A stretch of 64,000 bases of DNA from CAIKZZ01 sp035604595 (lineage in GTDB: Bacteria; Pseudomonadota; Gammaproteobacteria; Steroidobacterales; Steroidobacteraceae). This document shows, piece after piece, positions 1-8,101 of the stretch. The translations under genes were made by a program, and so were the position numbers. How positions within the stretch are numbered: position 1 is the first letter of the stretch; every line of letters begins with the position of its first letter. The notes beneath the pieces are model-generated. The model saw only the letters and a list, made by a program, of their open reading frames with translations, was not told the DNA's origin and ran no database searches. The stretch spans positions 62,001 through 126,000 of the forward strand of contig DATNIE010000029.1 of assembly GCA_035604595.1 (NCBI GenBank), given 5' to 3'.

Positions 1-670
1 GCAAAACGTTACTGATGCGGTCGTTCTCGATGATCCGGCCCTTGTCGATGATCGCGACGTTGCGGCACAGGTTCTCGGCTTCCTCCAGATAGTGCGTCGT
101 CAGGATGATCGTGACTCCACGCTCGTTCGTTTCGCGCAGGAATTGCCACATCGTGCGTCGGATCTCGATGTCGACACCGGCGGTTGGCTCGTCGAGGATC
201 AGCAGTCGCGGCTCGTGCACGAGAGCGCGCGCGATCATCAGGCGCCGCTTCATGCCGCCCGACAGCGTGCGCGCGGTGGCCTTGCGCCTGTCCCACAGCT
301 GCAGCTGCTTGAGGTACGTCTCGGCCCGCTCGCGCGCCAGGCGGCGCGGCAGCCCGTAGAAGCCGCCCTGGTTGATCAGGATCGTCTCCACCGGCTCGAA
401 CTGGTTGAAATTGATCTCCTGCGGCACGATGCCTATGCACGACTTCGCGAGGCCGATGTCGCGATCGATGTCGTAGCCGAAGACACGCACCGTGCCGCCG
501 CTCTTGTTGATGAGTGAGGTGATGATGCCGATCGTGGTGGTCTTGCCCGCACCGTTGGGCCCGAGCAGCGCGAAGAAATCGCCCTGCGCGACGTCTAGGT
601 CTATGCCCTTGAGCGCCTGCACGCCGTTGCGGTAGGTCTTCGTGAGGTTGCTGATCGACAGCGCTTGCAT
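1..670 (-). CDS. yadG: ABC transporter ATP-binding protein, YadG-like (partial, 3' end outside window)
   Basis: The reading frame runs from an ATG at 670 to the left edge without a stop, so about 223 residues are visible of a family usually near 300. Walker A GPNGAGKTT lies at residues 37-45, the signature LSGGMKRR at 136-143, Walker B LLILDEPTAGVD at 156-167 and the H-loop TTHYLEEAE at 191-199. The stretch around the signature and Walker B is very close to E. coli YadG, the ATPase of an ABC-2 type exporter; the permease (YadH) would be expected further left. The substrate is unknown. The protein would act at the cytoplasmic face of the inner membrane. Confidence 0.9.
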   Translation of the reverse strand, partial: MQALSISNLTKTYRNGVQALKGIDLDVAQGDFFALLGPNGAGKTTTIGIITSLINKSGGTVRVFGYDIDRDIGLAKSCIGIVPQEINFNQFEPVETILINQGGFYGLPRRLARERAETYLKQLQLWDRRKATARTLSGGMKRRLMIARALVHEPRLLILDEPTAGVDIEIRRTMWQFLRETNERGVTIILTTHYLEEAENLCRNVAIIDKGRIIENDRISNVL

Positions 671-759
671 TGCGTGGGGACGACGGCGCGGCGGGCTACC
701 GGCCACCGGCAGCGAGCCCGCAGCGTAAGACCCCGCGCCGCGCGCGGCAACTGTGCGCG

Positions 760-1428
760 CTACGCGCCGGCGAACGGGCCGGCGGGGCGCGGCACTCGCA
801 GCCGCAGCCGGTCGGCCGCCAGCAGCTGCAGGCCAAGCAGGCGGATCGACTCGGCGCGATCGCGAGTGGTGGGCATGCCGGTGTCGATCAGCTGCGGCCA
901 GAACGTCGTATGCCGGCCCCAGCGCGCCTCGACGTGCGGCAGTGCCGCCAGCGCCATGTGATCGATCGCCGACAGTGGAATGCCGCGCCATGCGCACGTC
1001 ACCTCCGGCGTCATGCCGAGCACCAGGGCCGCAGCCAGATCCTTGCTCTGCGCCAGGTACCAGGCGAGAAACACCGCCGTGCGCGCAAAGCAGGCGTCCT
1101 TGACAGCGCAGTCGAGGAGGTGCCGGCCGGCCTCGCCCGTGAGGTGGCGCCAAAACAGCGCGTCCTTAAAGCGCACGTCGAAGAGCGTGTACGGGCACTG
1201 CGCCACCGCAACCCGCGCGGGCGCGTTGAGGGCGCCGATGCGCGCCGCCGTATCGGCGGTGAGCCCGAAGGCGCCGCTGTCCGGCCGCGCCGCATGGCGG
1301 TCGGCGATGAGGCCCAGGAACAGCGCGTTGGCCTCGCCGATCGATGCGAGCGAGCTGCGATCGAGAACGGCGCGAGCCACGTAGGGACCGTGAGGAACCT
1401 GATGCACCCATGTCACGGACTCGACCAT
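760..1428 (-). CDS. Hypothetical protein, 222 aa
   Basis: I do not recognise this protein. It is a soluble-looking, Ala/Leu-rich sequence without signal peptide or membrane segment. Distinctive stretches such as CPYTLFDVRFKDALFWRHL (about residues 78-96) and RWGRHTTFWPQLIDTGM (about 169-185) contain many aromatic residues, which suggests a real, structured protein and not an antisense frame. It starts at ATG 1428 and is transcribed divergently from the FlhC-like gene at 1643, so the two may share a control region. No function is proposed. Confidence 0.6.
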   Translation of the reverse strand: MVESVTWVHQVPHGPYVARAVLDRSSLASIGEANALFLGLIADRHAARPDSGAFGLTADTAARIGALNAPARVAVAQCPYTLFDVRFKDALFWRHLTGEAGRHLLDCAVKDACFARTAVFLAWYLAQSKDLAAALVLGMTPEVTCAWRGIPLSAIDHMALAALPHVEARWGRHTTFWPQLIDTGMPTTRDRAESIRLLGLQLLAADRLRLRVPRPAGPFAGA

Positions 1429-1578
1429 TGCATCCCCCTCCCGACGCGCAGCCCTCGCTCAATTGCTGGCGTGGCCAGTGGCCGGCGCCCGCGCGCCCAC
1501 AGGCGCCGCCGTGAGGCCCTTTCTCGGCAATGCGCGGAAATATTCTGCCTAGCGCGACGCGGCAGGCGAGAGTACAGT

Positions 1579-1604
1579 TTTTGGTGTCTTAGTACCAAAA
1601 GACA
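1579..1604. promoter_or_regulatory. Overlapping dyads in the divergent intergenic region
   Basis: In a locally AT-rich part of the 214-bp gap between two divergent genes, TTTTGGT (1579-1585) and ACCAAAA (1594-1600) form an inverted repeat. An overlapping one is formed by TGTCTT (1585-1590) and AAGACA (1599-1604). The position 40-60 bp upstream of the FlhC-like start suits an operator. The binding protein is unknown. Confidence 0.4.
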
Positions 1605-1642
1605 TTTCGAATGAAACTAAATACTGGCGGGAACTCATAGAC

Positions 1643-2293
1643 ATGCGAATTACAGATGATCGCTACACTCGTGACCGTCAACGCTTCGACCTCGCGTTCC
1701 GGATGATCCACCATGAAGCCAGGACCTGGACGATCCGAACCTGGACCGGGCTCAGCGATGACCGGATCCGCAAGCTCTACCGCAGCTACGTCGAGAGTCA
1801 CGGCTCAGGTGTCAAACGCCATCGCGGCAAGTCGCCGACGCAAACGGCCTTCTTTCTGCGCAATCTCGAGACGCGTCGCCACGCCGCGGCACTCGGCGGA
1901 CTGTTTGCGACCTTCGGCTTGCTGCACGATCCGGCGCCCGACCGCGGGCCCGGTGGCACGCTCGCCGGGCTGCGCTGGGGCGAATTGTTCTGCCTCACCT
2001 ATGAAACCTATGCCGCCTTCTACCAGCCGCACTGCATCTCCTTTGAGCACGCCTGGCACCTGCTGCGGCTGCTGGAGCGTGAGGTGGAGCTCAAGGCCGG
2101 TACCTGCCCGGCGTGTGAGGGCTTCATGGTCGTCGACGTGCTCAGGATGCCGGGCGCCGTGTGCACCTGGTGCGAGAGCGAGGCACGCGCGCCGGCGGCA
2201 GCCGGGGCCCGCAGCCCGGTGCGTTTCCCAGCGCTGGCCGCGCGGCGTGCCGTGGCGCTGCGCAGCAGGACCGTGACGGCGGCGGCCGGGTAG
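1643..2293 (+). CDS. FlhC-like zinc-containing transcriptional regulator
   Basis: The 216-residue protein follows the layout of flagellar master activator FlhC. An N-terminal part, HEARTWTIRTWTGLSDDRIRKLY, is cut here to the recognisable GLSDDRIRKLY helix, which aligns with the LSRGRLIKLY region of FlhC. A central FCLTYETY/FEHAWHLLRLLE helical region is followed by a four-cysteine zinc site, CPAC near residue 155 and CTWC near 173, as in FlhC. The last 30 residues are low-complexity Ala/Arg. No FlhD partner and no flagellar gene lies in the window, so its target genes are unknown. Calling it FlhC-like is inference from motif spacing. Confidence 0.68.
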   Translation: MRITDDRYTRDRQRFDLAFRMIHHEARTWTIRTWTGLSDDRIRKLYRSYVESHGSGVKRHRGKSPTQTAFFLRNLETRRHAAALGGLFATFGLLHDPAPDRGPGGTLAGLRWGELFCLTYETYAAFYQPHCISFEHAWHLLRLLEREVELKAGTCPACEGFMVVDVLRMPGAVCTWCESEARAPAAAGARSPVRFPALAARRAVALRSRTVTAAAG

Positions 2294-2322
2294 AATGACG
2301 GCGCGCGGTGTGCCGCGCTCCG

Positions 2323-3270
2323 ATGCCAGCGCGCCAACCCGCCAACGTTTTCGCAGGACCCTACGTCGACCGCGCGAGCGCGCTGCGGAAGGACGCCGCA
2401 TGGCTGGACACTGCGCTCGGCGCGGCCGACTCGCGCTTCGTACCGGTGTGGCGCACGCAGAACCTGATCGATCGTGGTCCGACCCCGGCCGCCGTGCTGT
2501 TGCCGCGCGCGGCGCTGCGGGCCCTGGACGCGAGCGAGGCGATCCTGCTCGGACGTTTCCGGGGCGCGGCTGCCTTTGCCGTCGAGCTGATGGCGCAGGC
2601 GCCTGCGGTGCCCGGGCTCGACGCGGAGTTCACGGATTTACGGCTCGCCGGCGGGCTGCTACCGCCCGACGAGGCGGGGCTGCTCGCGTACGCGCGCGCG
2701 ATGGTCTGGTGGCGCCACCGCCACCGGAATTGCGGCGTCTGCGGCGCACCGACCGTCGCTTCCGAGGCGGGCCACGTCATGACGTGCACGCGGGCCGACT
2801 GCGCGACCGAGTTCTTCCCGCGGATTGATCCGGCGATCATCGTGCTGGTCACGGACGGCGAGCGTGCGCTGCTCGGTCGCCAGGCGTCCTGGCCGACCGG
2901 GCGCTACTCGACCATCGCGGGGTTCGTTGAGCCCGGCGAAAGTTTGGAGGATGCCGTTGTGCGCGAGGTGCGCGAGGAAACGGCCGTCGAGGTGATCGAC
3001 CTCGAGTATCAGTCCTCGCAGCCGTGGCCGTTCCCGTCGTCGCTGATGGTGGGCTTCGTGGCTCGCGCGCGAGACACGAGTGTCGCCTGTCCCGACGGCG
3101 AGCTGGAGGATGCGCGTTGGTTCACGCGGGCCGAGCTTGCGACTGGCACACCTAAGCTGCCGCCACCGCAGTCGATCTCATTCCGCCTGATCGCCGATTG
3201 GTACGAGGGCGGAACCGGGAGGCGCCTGATCGACGAGCCCGGCGCGGCTGTCTGGTCGCAGCGGCGCTGA
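2323..3270 (+). CDS. nudC: NAD(H) pyrophosphatase (decapping) NudC
   Basis: This Nudix hydrolase cleaves NADH to NMNH and AMP and can remove NAD caps from RNA. The zinc ribbon CGVCG...CTRADC lies in the middle of the protein. It is followed by the Nudix box, whose core GFVEPGESLEDAVVREVREE carries the REVREE metal-binding glutamates, and by the SQPWPFPSSLMVGF motif that distinguishes NudC-type NADH pyrophosphatases. About 315 residues, slightly longer than E. coli NudC (257) through an N-terminal extension typical of many homologues. ATG 2323 is chosen; an in-frame GTG at 2308 is possible. It follows the FlhC-like gene by 29 bp on the same strand. Confidence 0.9.
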   Translation: MPARQPANVFAGPYVDRASALRKDAAWLDTALGAADSRFVPVWRTQNLIDRGPTPAAVLLPRAALRALDASEAILLGRFRGAAAFAVELMAQAPAVPGLDAEFTDLRLAGGLLPPDEAGLLAYARAMVWWRHRHRNCGVCGAPTVASEAGHVMTCTRADCATEFFPRIDPAIIVLVTDGERALLGRQASWPTGRYSTIAGFVEPGESLEDAVVREVREETAVEVIDLEYQSSQPWPFPSSLMVGFVARARDTSVACPDGELEDARWFTRAELATGTPKLPPPQSISFRLIADWYEGGTGRRLIDEPGAAVWSQRR

Positions 3271-3376
3271 CCGCGGCGCGGTACGCTTCGTGCTCGCGGC
3301 TTGTCTCGCGGGCGGTCTCGATGCGATGGAGGGTGCACTGGCTGATTCGGCTGCCGACGCACGCTAGGATGGCCGC

Positions 3377-4156
3377 ATGTGTCTTGTGGTCCTCGCCTGG
3401 AACGCTGTCTCTGGCCAGCGGCTGGTGCTCGTCGGAAACCGCGACGAGCTGCACGCCCGGCCGACGGCAGCGATGGGCTGGTGGCGCAGGCCGCGCCTGC
3501 TCGCCGGCCGTGACCTCAGCGCCGGCGGCACCTGGCTCGGGGTCGACGGCCGCGGTCGCGTCGGCGTCGTCACCAACTTCCGCGGCGGCGCACCGCCGCC
3601 GCCGGCCGCGCCGTCGCGCGGCACGCTGATCCCGCGCTACCTCGCGGGCGAGCTCAGCCCGGCGGCGTTCCTCGGCGCGCTCGCGTCCGACGCTGACCGC
3701 TACGCCGGATTCAGCCTGCTGGTCGCCAACGAGCACGAGCTCGGCTATTTCTGCAACCGCGACGCCGGGCCGCCGCGATTGCTCGCAGCCGGCATCTATG
3801 GCTTGAGTAATGCGACCCTCGACTCACCGTGGCCGAAGCTCGTCAACAGCCGCGCGGCGCTCGCCGAGCGCCTCGCGGCCCCGCCACGCGCTGCCGCGCT
3901 GCTGGACCTGCTCGCCGATCGCGCCCCGGCCGCCGATGGCGAGCTGCCGGACACCGGCGTCGGGCTTCCCGAGGAGCGCCGGCTGTCCCCCGCGTTCATC
4001 CTCGGGACGGAGTACGGCACCCGTTCCACCACTGCGCTGGTGCTCGGCACCGATGGCCACGGCGCAGTCATCGAGCGCAGCTACGCCGCGGACGGCAGCC
4101 CGAGCGGGACGCGGCGCTTTCGCCTGTCGCGCCGCGCGCCTCCAGACGCCGGTTGA
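3377..4156 (+). CDS. NRDE family protein (TANGO2-like)
   Basis: The 259-residue protein opens with MCLVVLAWN and carries GNRDEL near residue 23, the diagnostic Asn-Arg-Asp-Glu motif of the NRDE/TANGO2 family, followed by GGTWLGVDGRGRVGVVTNFR, typical of the family. The Cys at position 2 is the conserved N-terminal residue, consistent with an N-terminal-nucleophile fold. Members have been linked to heme or lipid handling, but the biochemical role in bacteria is not settled. It lies 92 bp upstream of the argR control region and is not clearly part of the arginine operon. Confidence 0.85.
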   Translation: MCLVVLAWNAVSGQRLVLVGNRDELHARPTAAMGWWRRPRLLAGRDLSAGGTWLGVDGRGRVGVVTNFRGGAPPPPAAPSRGTLIPRYLAGELSPAAFLGALASDADRYAGFSLLVANEHELGYFCNRDAGPPRLLAAGIYGLSNATLDSPWPKLVNSRAALAERLAAPPRAAALLDLLADRAPAADGELPDTGVGLPEERRLSPAFILGTEYGTRSTTALVLGTDGHGAVIERSYAADGSPSGTRRFRLSRRAPPDAG

Positions 4157-4207
4157 GGACACCCTCATCGGGCGCGCCCCGGCCACCGCCGCAGCGCAAC
4201 CTCACCC

Positions 4208-4236
4208 TTGACGGTCGTCGCATAATTATGCATCAT
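4208..4236 (+). promoter_or_regulatory. Candidate argR promoter
   Basis: TTGACG (4208-4213) is a five-of-six match to a -35 hexamer, and CATCAT (4231-4236), 17 bp further, is a four-of-six -10. Transcription would start near 4243. Both ARG-box-like dyads overlap or abut it, which fits autorepression. This is a consensus match only. Confidence 0.45.
4217..4234. promoter_or_regulatory. ARG-box-like operator 1
   Basis: The perfect 12-bp palindrome GCATAATTATGC (4220-4231) sits at the centre of this 18-bp site. It resembles the enteric ARG box TGAATAATTATTCA with the flanking A/T pair changed to C/G. Its centre (4225.5) is exactly 21 bp from that of the second site, the spacing of tandem ARG boxes bound by one ArgR hexamer in E. 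coli. Confidence 0.65.
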
Positions 4237-4237
4237 G

Positions 4238-4255
4238 CCTGCACTTTTATGCAAA
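4238..4255. promoter_or_regulatory. ARG-box-like operator 2
   Basis: TGCACTTTTATGCA (4240-4253) is an imperfect dyad with the same TGCA...TGCA arms as the first site and an AT-rich centre. The two 18-bp sites are separated by 3 bp, as in paired ARG boxes. The site covers the ATG at 4249, so the true argR start could be there (leaderless) or slightly downstream. Confidence 0.6.
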
Positions 4256-4716
4256 ACGAATTGCAGCACCACGGCCCGGCAGCGCAGGCAGACCGGCGCG
4301 ATGCGCTCCGGCGCATCATCCGCAGCGGCGAGGTCGGGCGACAGGCCGAGCTCGTGCGGCTGCTGAAGCGCGCGGGCTACACCGTCACCCAGTCGAGCGT
4401 CAGCCGCGACCTGCGCGACCTCGGCGTCGCCAAGGTCGGCGACCGCTACGTGCTCGCCGACGATGCCGCCGCGCCGGTTGCGGGCCTCAAGGCAGTTGCG
4501 GCATTCGTGCAGGGCGTGATGCCGTCCGGTCCCAATCTCACGGTCGTCCGCACGACGATCGGCTCGGCGCAGAGCGTGGCACTCGCCATCGACCGCGCGC
4601 GCTGGCCCGAAGTCGTCGGGACCCTGTCGGGCGACGACACGATCTTCATCGCCACCGCGACCCCGGGCGCGCAGCGCGTCGTCCTCGACCGCCTGCGCTC
4701 CCTCGACAGCCGCTGA
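4249..4716 (+). CDS. argR: Arginine repressor ArgR
   Basis: The 155-residue protein matches ArgR in length (E. coli 156). The N-terminal winged helix contains RQAELVRLLKRAGYTVTQSS and the recognition segment SVSRDLRDLGVAKV. The C-terminal hexamerisation and arginine-binding domain contains the GTLSGDDTIFI motif with its paired aspartates. With L-arginine as corepressor it would bind the two ARG-box-like sites at its own 5' end and so control the whole downstream operon. An in-frame ATG at 4228 would add seven residues but lies inside operator 1 and upstream of the predicted transcription start, so 4249 is preferred. argG begins nine bases after the stop. Confidence 0.92.
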   Translation: MQNELQHHGPAAQADRRDALRRIIRSGEVGRQAELVRLLKRAGYTVTQSSVSRDLRDLGVAKVGDRYVLADDAAAPVAGLKAVAAFVQGVMPSGPNLTVVRTTIGSAQSVALAIDRARWPEVVGTLSGDDTIFIATATPGAQRVVLDRLRSLDSR

Positions 4717-4725
4717 AGGGCGCCC

Positions 4726-5961
4726 ATGACCACCACGACTCAGGGCACGACGCCCATCCTGCTCGCTTTCTCCGGCGGCCTCGACACGTCCTTCTGCGTG
4801 CCGTGGCTGAAGGAGACGTACGGGCGACCGGTCATCACGGTCACGATCGACACCGGGGGCATCGACCCCGCGGCGGCGCGAACGCTCGCGGCCCGCGCGC
4901 ACGCGCTCGGCGCCAGCGCCCACCACCTGGTGCCCGCCAAGGCCGACTATTTCGAGCGCGTGCTGAAGTACCTGCTAATCGGCAACGCCCGCCGCGGCCA
5001 GCTGTACCCGCTGTGCGTCGGCGCCGAACGCGTCGTGCAGGCCCAGACGATCGCCACGATGGCCAACGAGCTCGGCGCCACGACCGTGGCGCACGGCTGC
5101 ACGGCAGCCGGCAATGACCAGGTGCGCTTCGAGGTCGCGCTGCGCACGCTCGCACCGAAGCTCGAAATCCTCGCGCCGGTGCGCGATCGGGCGTTCAAGC
5201 GGCCCGACCAGCTCAGGTTCCTCGAGGAACGAAAGCTTCCGGTACCCCCGTACGGTGCCGCCTACTCCGTCAATCGCGGGCTGTGGGGCGTCACGATCGG
5301 CGGCAAGGAGACGCTGACCTCGGCCCACAGCATTCCGGAATCGGCGTGGGTGCTGACGCGCGACGCATTCACGACGCCGCGCGCACCCGCGCGTCATGCG
5401 ATCGGGTTCGAGCAGGGCGTTCCGGGATCGCTCGACGGCGCGGGGCTCGAGCCCGTCGCCCTGATCGAGAGGCTCGAGGAGCTTGCCGCACCGTTCGGGG
5501 TCGGCCGCGGCATCCATCTCGGCGATACCGTGATCGGCACCAAGGGCCGGGTGGCGTTCGAGGCGCCGGCCGCCGACGTGCTGCTGACCGCGCACCGCGA
5601 ACTCGAGAAGCTGGTGCTGACCGGTCGGCAGGTGCGCATCAAGGAACTTGTGGCCGGCCCTTACGGCGACCTCGTGCACGAGGGTCAGCACCTCGATCCC
5701 GTCTGTCGTGACATCGAGGCGCTGCTGCGGTCCTCCCAGGAGCGCGTGACCGGCGAGGTCACGGTGCTGCTGCGTCCCGGCAGCGTGTTCGTCGAGGGCG
5801 TCTCCTCGCCGTTCTCGCTGCTGGCCGCGTCCAAGGGCGTGTACGGCGAGGCCGCCGGCGAATGGACGCCGGCCGATGCGCTCGGCTACTCCAAGATGCT
5901 GGCGCTGCCCGGGGTCTTCTACACGCGCGCCGGCGAGAATCCGGGGGATCAGCGCCAGTGA
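4726..5961 (+). CDS. argG: Argininosuccinate synthase
   Basis: This enzyme joins citrulline and aspartate with ATP to make argininosuccinate. The ATP-binding PP-loop LLAFSGGLDTS lies at residues 12-22, followed by VAHGCTAAGNDQVRFE, the citrulline/aspartate-binding stretch, and later AYSVNRGLWG. At 411 residues it is of normal length for the family. It follows argR by nine bases. Its stop codon overlaps the GTG start of the next gene (GTGA), implying translational coupling with an unrecognised P-loop protein. Confidence 0.95.
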   Translation: MTTTTQGTTPILLAFSGGLDTSFCVPWLKETYGRPVITVTIDTGGIDPAAARTLAARAHALGASAHHLVPAKADYFERVLKYLLIGNARRGQLYPLCVGAERVVQAQTIATMANELGATTVAHGCTAAGNDQVRFEVALRTLAPKLEILAPVRDRAFKRPDQLRFLEERKLPVPPYGAAYSVNRGLWGVTIGGKETLTSAHSIPESAWVLTRDAFTTPRAPARHAIGFEQGVPGSLDGAGLEPVALIERLEELAAPFGVGRGIHLGDTVIGTKGRVAFEAPAADVLLTAHRELEKLVLTGRQVRIKELVAGPYGDLVHEGQHLDPVCRDIEALLRSSQERVTGEVTVLLRPGSVFVEGVSSPFSLLAASKGVYGEAAGEWTPADALGYSKMLALPGVFYTRAGENPGDQRQ

Positions 5962-7037
5962 AATCGGTGGTCGTCGACAAGATCGCCTCGGTCACGCAGG
6001 CCTGCGGGCTCGGCCACGAGCTCCGGATCTCCGCGGACATCCCCTGCGAGGAAGGGGTGGTGCTGGTCGTGGAGATACTGAGCAACAAGAGCACCTACAA
6101 CACCCTCGAGCTCACCAGCGGACGGATGGCGAAGGTCGCGAAGGGCGACATCGTCGCGGGCGCCCTCGGCCACCGCAAGGCGCTGTTCGGGTATTCCGGG
6201 CACGTCCCCGAGTCGGTGCGCCCGGGTGATGTGATCCAGCTGCTGAACATGGGCGGCGTGCTCGGCATCTGCGACTCGGTTAACGCCGACAAGGGCCGGC
6301 CGTTCGACTGCCGGGTACTGGGCGTCGTGCTGCAGTTTCCCTACCTCGGCGAGCGGATTGGCGTCCCGGCCCGGATCGGCTACAAGCCGCTCGACTTCGA
6401 TGCGCCGCTCGACACGCAAGACGTCCCGGTGATCGCGCTCGCCGGCACCTGCATGGAGGCGGGCAAGACCGCCGCGGCCTGCGCGATCATCGCGCGCATG
6501 CGCCACCGGGGACTCGCCGTGCACGCCTTCAAGGCCACGGGCGTGTCGCTGCGCCGGGACATCCTGGCGATGGAGGACGCCGGCGCGCGCAAAAGCATGA
6601 TATTCACGGACTTCGGCGTCGGCACGACGACGGCGAAGGTGGGCCCCGCGCTCACGCGCACGATGCTGACCGAGATGGCCCAGGGCGCGCCCGACGTGAT
6701 CGTGTTCGAGCTCGGCGACGGCCTGCTCGGCACCTACGGGGTCGAGGCGATCCTCGCCGCGCCCGACATCCGCAAGGCGATCACCGGGCTCGTGCTGTCG
6801 GCGAACGATCCCGTCGCGGCGTGGGGCGGCGTCAAGCTGCTGCGCGAGAAGTTCGGCATCGAGCCGACGGTCGTTACCGGGCCGGCGACCGACAACCAGG
6901 TCGGCGTCGACATCATCGCCGAGCAGCTGGGCGTGGCGGCCTTCAACGCCATCACGAGCGGCGCGGGGCTCGGCGACCGGGTGATCGATGCAGCCGGGCT
7001 CGCCGAGCGCTTCCCGGTCAAGCCGACGACCGAATGA
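5958..7037 (+). CDS. Uncharacterised P-loop protein in the arginine operon
   Basis: This 359-residue protein starts at a GTG overlapping the argG stop and ends in an ATGA overlap with argC, so it is embedded in the arginine operon. Residues 1-150 form a beta-rich domain without a motif I can name. A Walker A-like loop, AGTCMEAGKTAAA, lies at about 162-174 and resembles those of dethiobiotin-synthetase/MobB-like NTPases. VIVFELGDGLLGTYG further on may be a Walker B-like segment. No membrane segment is visible. The two-domain plan with a C-terminal P-loop is reminiscent of DUF1611 proteins, one of which (DgcN) acetylates D-glutamate. A role as the missing glutamate N-acyltransferase is a hypothesis from context only. 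Confidence 0.8.
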   Translation: MKSVVVDKIASVTQACGLGHELRISADIPCEEGVVLVVEILSNKSTYNTLELTSGRMAKVAKGDIVAGALGHRKALFGYSGHVPESVRPGDVIQLLNMGGVLGICDSVNADKGRPFDCRVLGVVLQFPYLGERIGVPARIGYKPLDFDAPLDTQDVPVIALAGTCMEAGKTAAACAIIARMRHRGLAVHAFKATGVSLRRDILAMEDAGARKSMIFTDFGVGTTTAKVGPALTRTMLTEMAQGAPDVIVFELGDGLLGTYGVEAILAAPDIRKAITGLVLSANDPVAAWGGVKLLREKFGIEPTVVTGPATDNQVGVDIIAEQLGVAAFNAITSGAGLGDRVIDAAGLAERFPVKPTTE

Positions 7038-8101
7038 GCGCCGTGGACCGCGTCCCGACCCTGGTACTCGGCGGCACCGGCTACGTGGCGGGCGAGCTGC
7101 TGCGGCTGCTGGCGCTGCATCCGCGCCTCGAGCTGCGCGCGGCGGTGTCCGACTCGAAGCCTGGCGCGCGGCTCGCCGCGGCGTTTCCCCACCTCGCACC
7201 GGTGTATCCGGAGACGGCGTTCGTCGGGGCCGCCGATGCCGAGGAGCTGATCGCCCGGCTGCCCGTGAGCGCCGTGCTCGCGGCGGCGCCGCACGGCGTG
7301 TCGGCGGGCCTGATCGACCGGCTGCTCGCGAGTGCCGCTTCCGCGGGCACGCGGCCGCGCGTGGTCGACATCTCCGCCGACTATCGCTTCGCCGACCCCG
7401 AGGCCTACGCCGCCGTCTACGGCCGTCCGCACGGCGCGCCGGCGCGGCTGCGCGAGTTCACCTGCGCCGTGCCCGAGCACCTTGCGACGCTCGCAACACC
7501 GTACGTCTCCCATCCGGGCTGCTTCGCGACCGCGATGCTGCTCGCGGTCGTGCCGCTGCTGAAGCTCGGCCTGGTCGAGCCGGTCTTCTACGTCGCCGGC
7601 GTCACCGGCAGCAGCGGCTCCGGCCGCACGCCGGTCGACGGCACGCACCATCCGCAGCGGCACAGCGACCTCTATTCCTACAGCGCGCTGACGCATCGCC
7701 ATGCGCCCGAGGTCGTGGCGATTGCGCGGGCGATCACCGGGCGCGAGGCGGAGCTTCACTTCGTCCCGCATTCGGGACCCTTCGCCCGCGGCATTCATGC
7801 GACCACCCAGGCGCGACTGGTCGCGCCGATGACGGCCGGGGAGCTCCAGGCCGTGCTCGCCGCGTTCTATTCCGGGCAGCCGTTCGTGCGCGTGCTCGGC
7901 CAGGCGCCGCGCCTCAAGGACGTCGTCACCAGCAACTTCGCGCAGCTGTCGGTCAGCACGGACGGGCGCACCGTCGCGGTCATGAGCGTCCTCGACAACC
8001 TGACCAAAGGCGCCGCCGGCGGCGCCGTCCAGTGGATGAACCGCCTGTACGGCTGGCCCGAAACGACCGGGCTCGCCGCGCCCGCGCCCGGCTGGACCTG
8101 A
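7034..8101 (+). CDS. argC: N-acyl-gamma-glutamyl-phosphate reductase
   Basis: NADPH-dependent reduction of N-acylglutamyl phosphate to the semialdehyde. The N-terminal Rossmann motif VLGGTGYVAGELLRLL, the catalytic-cysteine motif SHPGCFATA, the GVTGSSGSGR segment and the catalytic His region HFVPHSGPFARGI are all present. The 355-residue length is usual. ATG 7034 overlaps the stop of the P-loop gene (ATGA), and the argC stop overlaps argD (TGATG). If the transcarbamylase in this operon uses succinylornithine, this enzyme would act on the succinylated intermediate. Confidence 0.94.
   Translation: MSAVDRVPTLVLGGTGYVAGELLRLLALHPRLELRAAVSDSKPGARLAAAFPHLAPVYPETAFVGAADAEELIARLPVSAVLAAAPHGVSAGLIDRLLASAASAGTRPRVVDISADYRFADPEAYAAVYGRPHGAPARLREFTCAVPEHLATLATPYVSHPGCFATAMLLAVVPLLKLGLVEPVFYVAGVTGSSGSGRTPVDGTHHPQRHSDLYSYSALTHRHAPEVVAIARAITGREAELHFVPHSGPFARGIHATTQARLVAPMTAGELQAVLAAFYSGQPFVRVLGQAPRLKDVVTSNFAQLSVSTDGRTVAVMSVLDNLTKGAAGGAVQWMNRLYGWPETTGLAAPAPGWT

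Noticed and set aside
4228..4248. ATG at 4228 as the argR start
   Set aside because: It lies inside ARG-box-like operator 1 and upstream of the predicted transcription start; the shorter protein of 155 residues fits the family.
5949..7199. A 416-residue minus-strand open frame opposite the P-loop gene
   Set aside because: The plus frame is translationally coupled to argG and argC and has a P-loop; the minus frame is Arg/His-rich.
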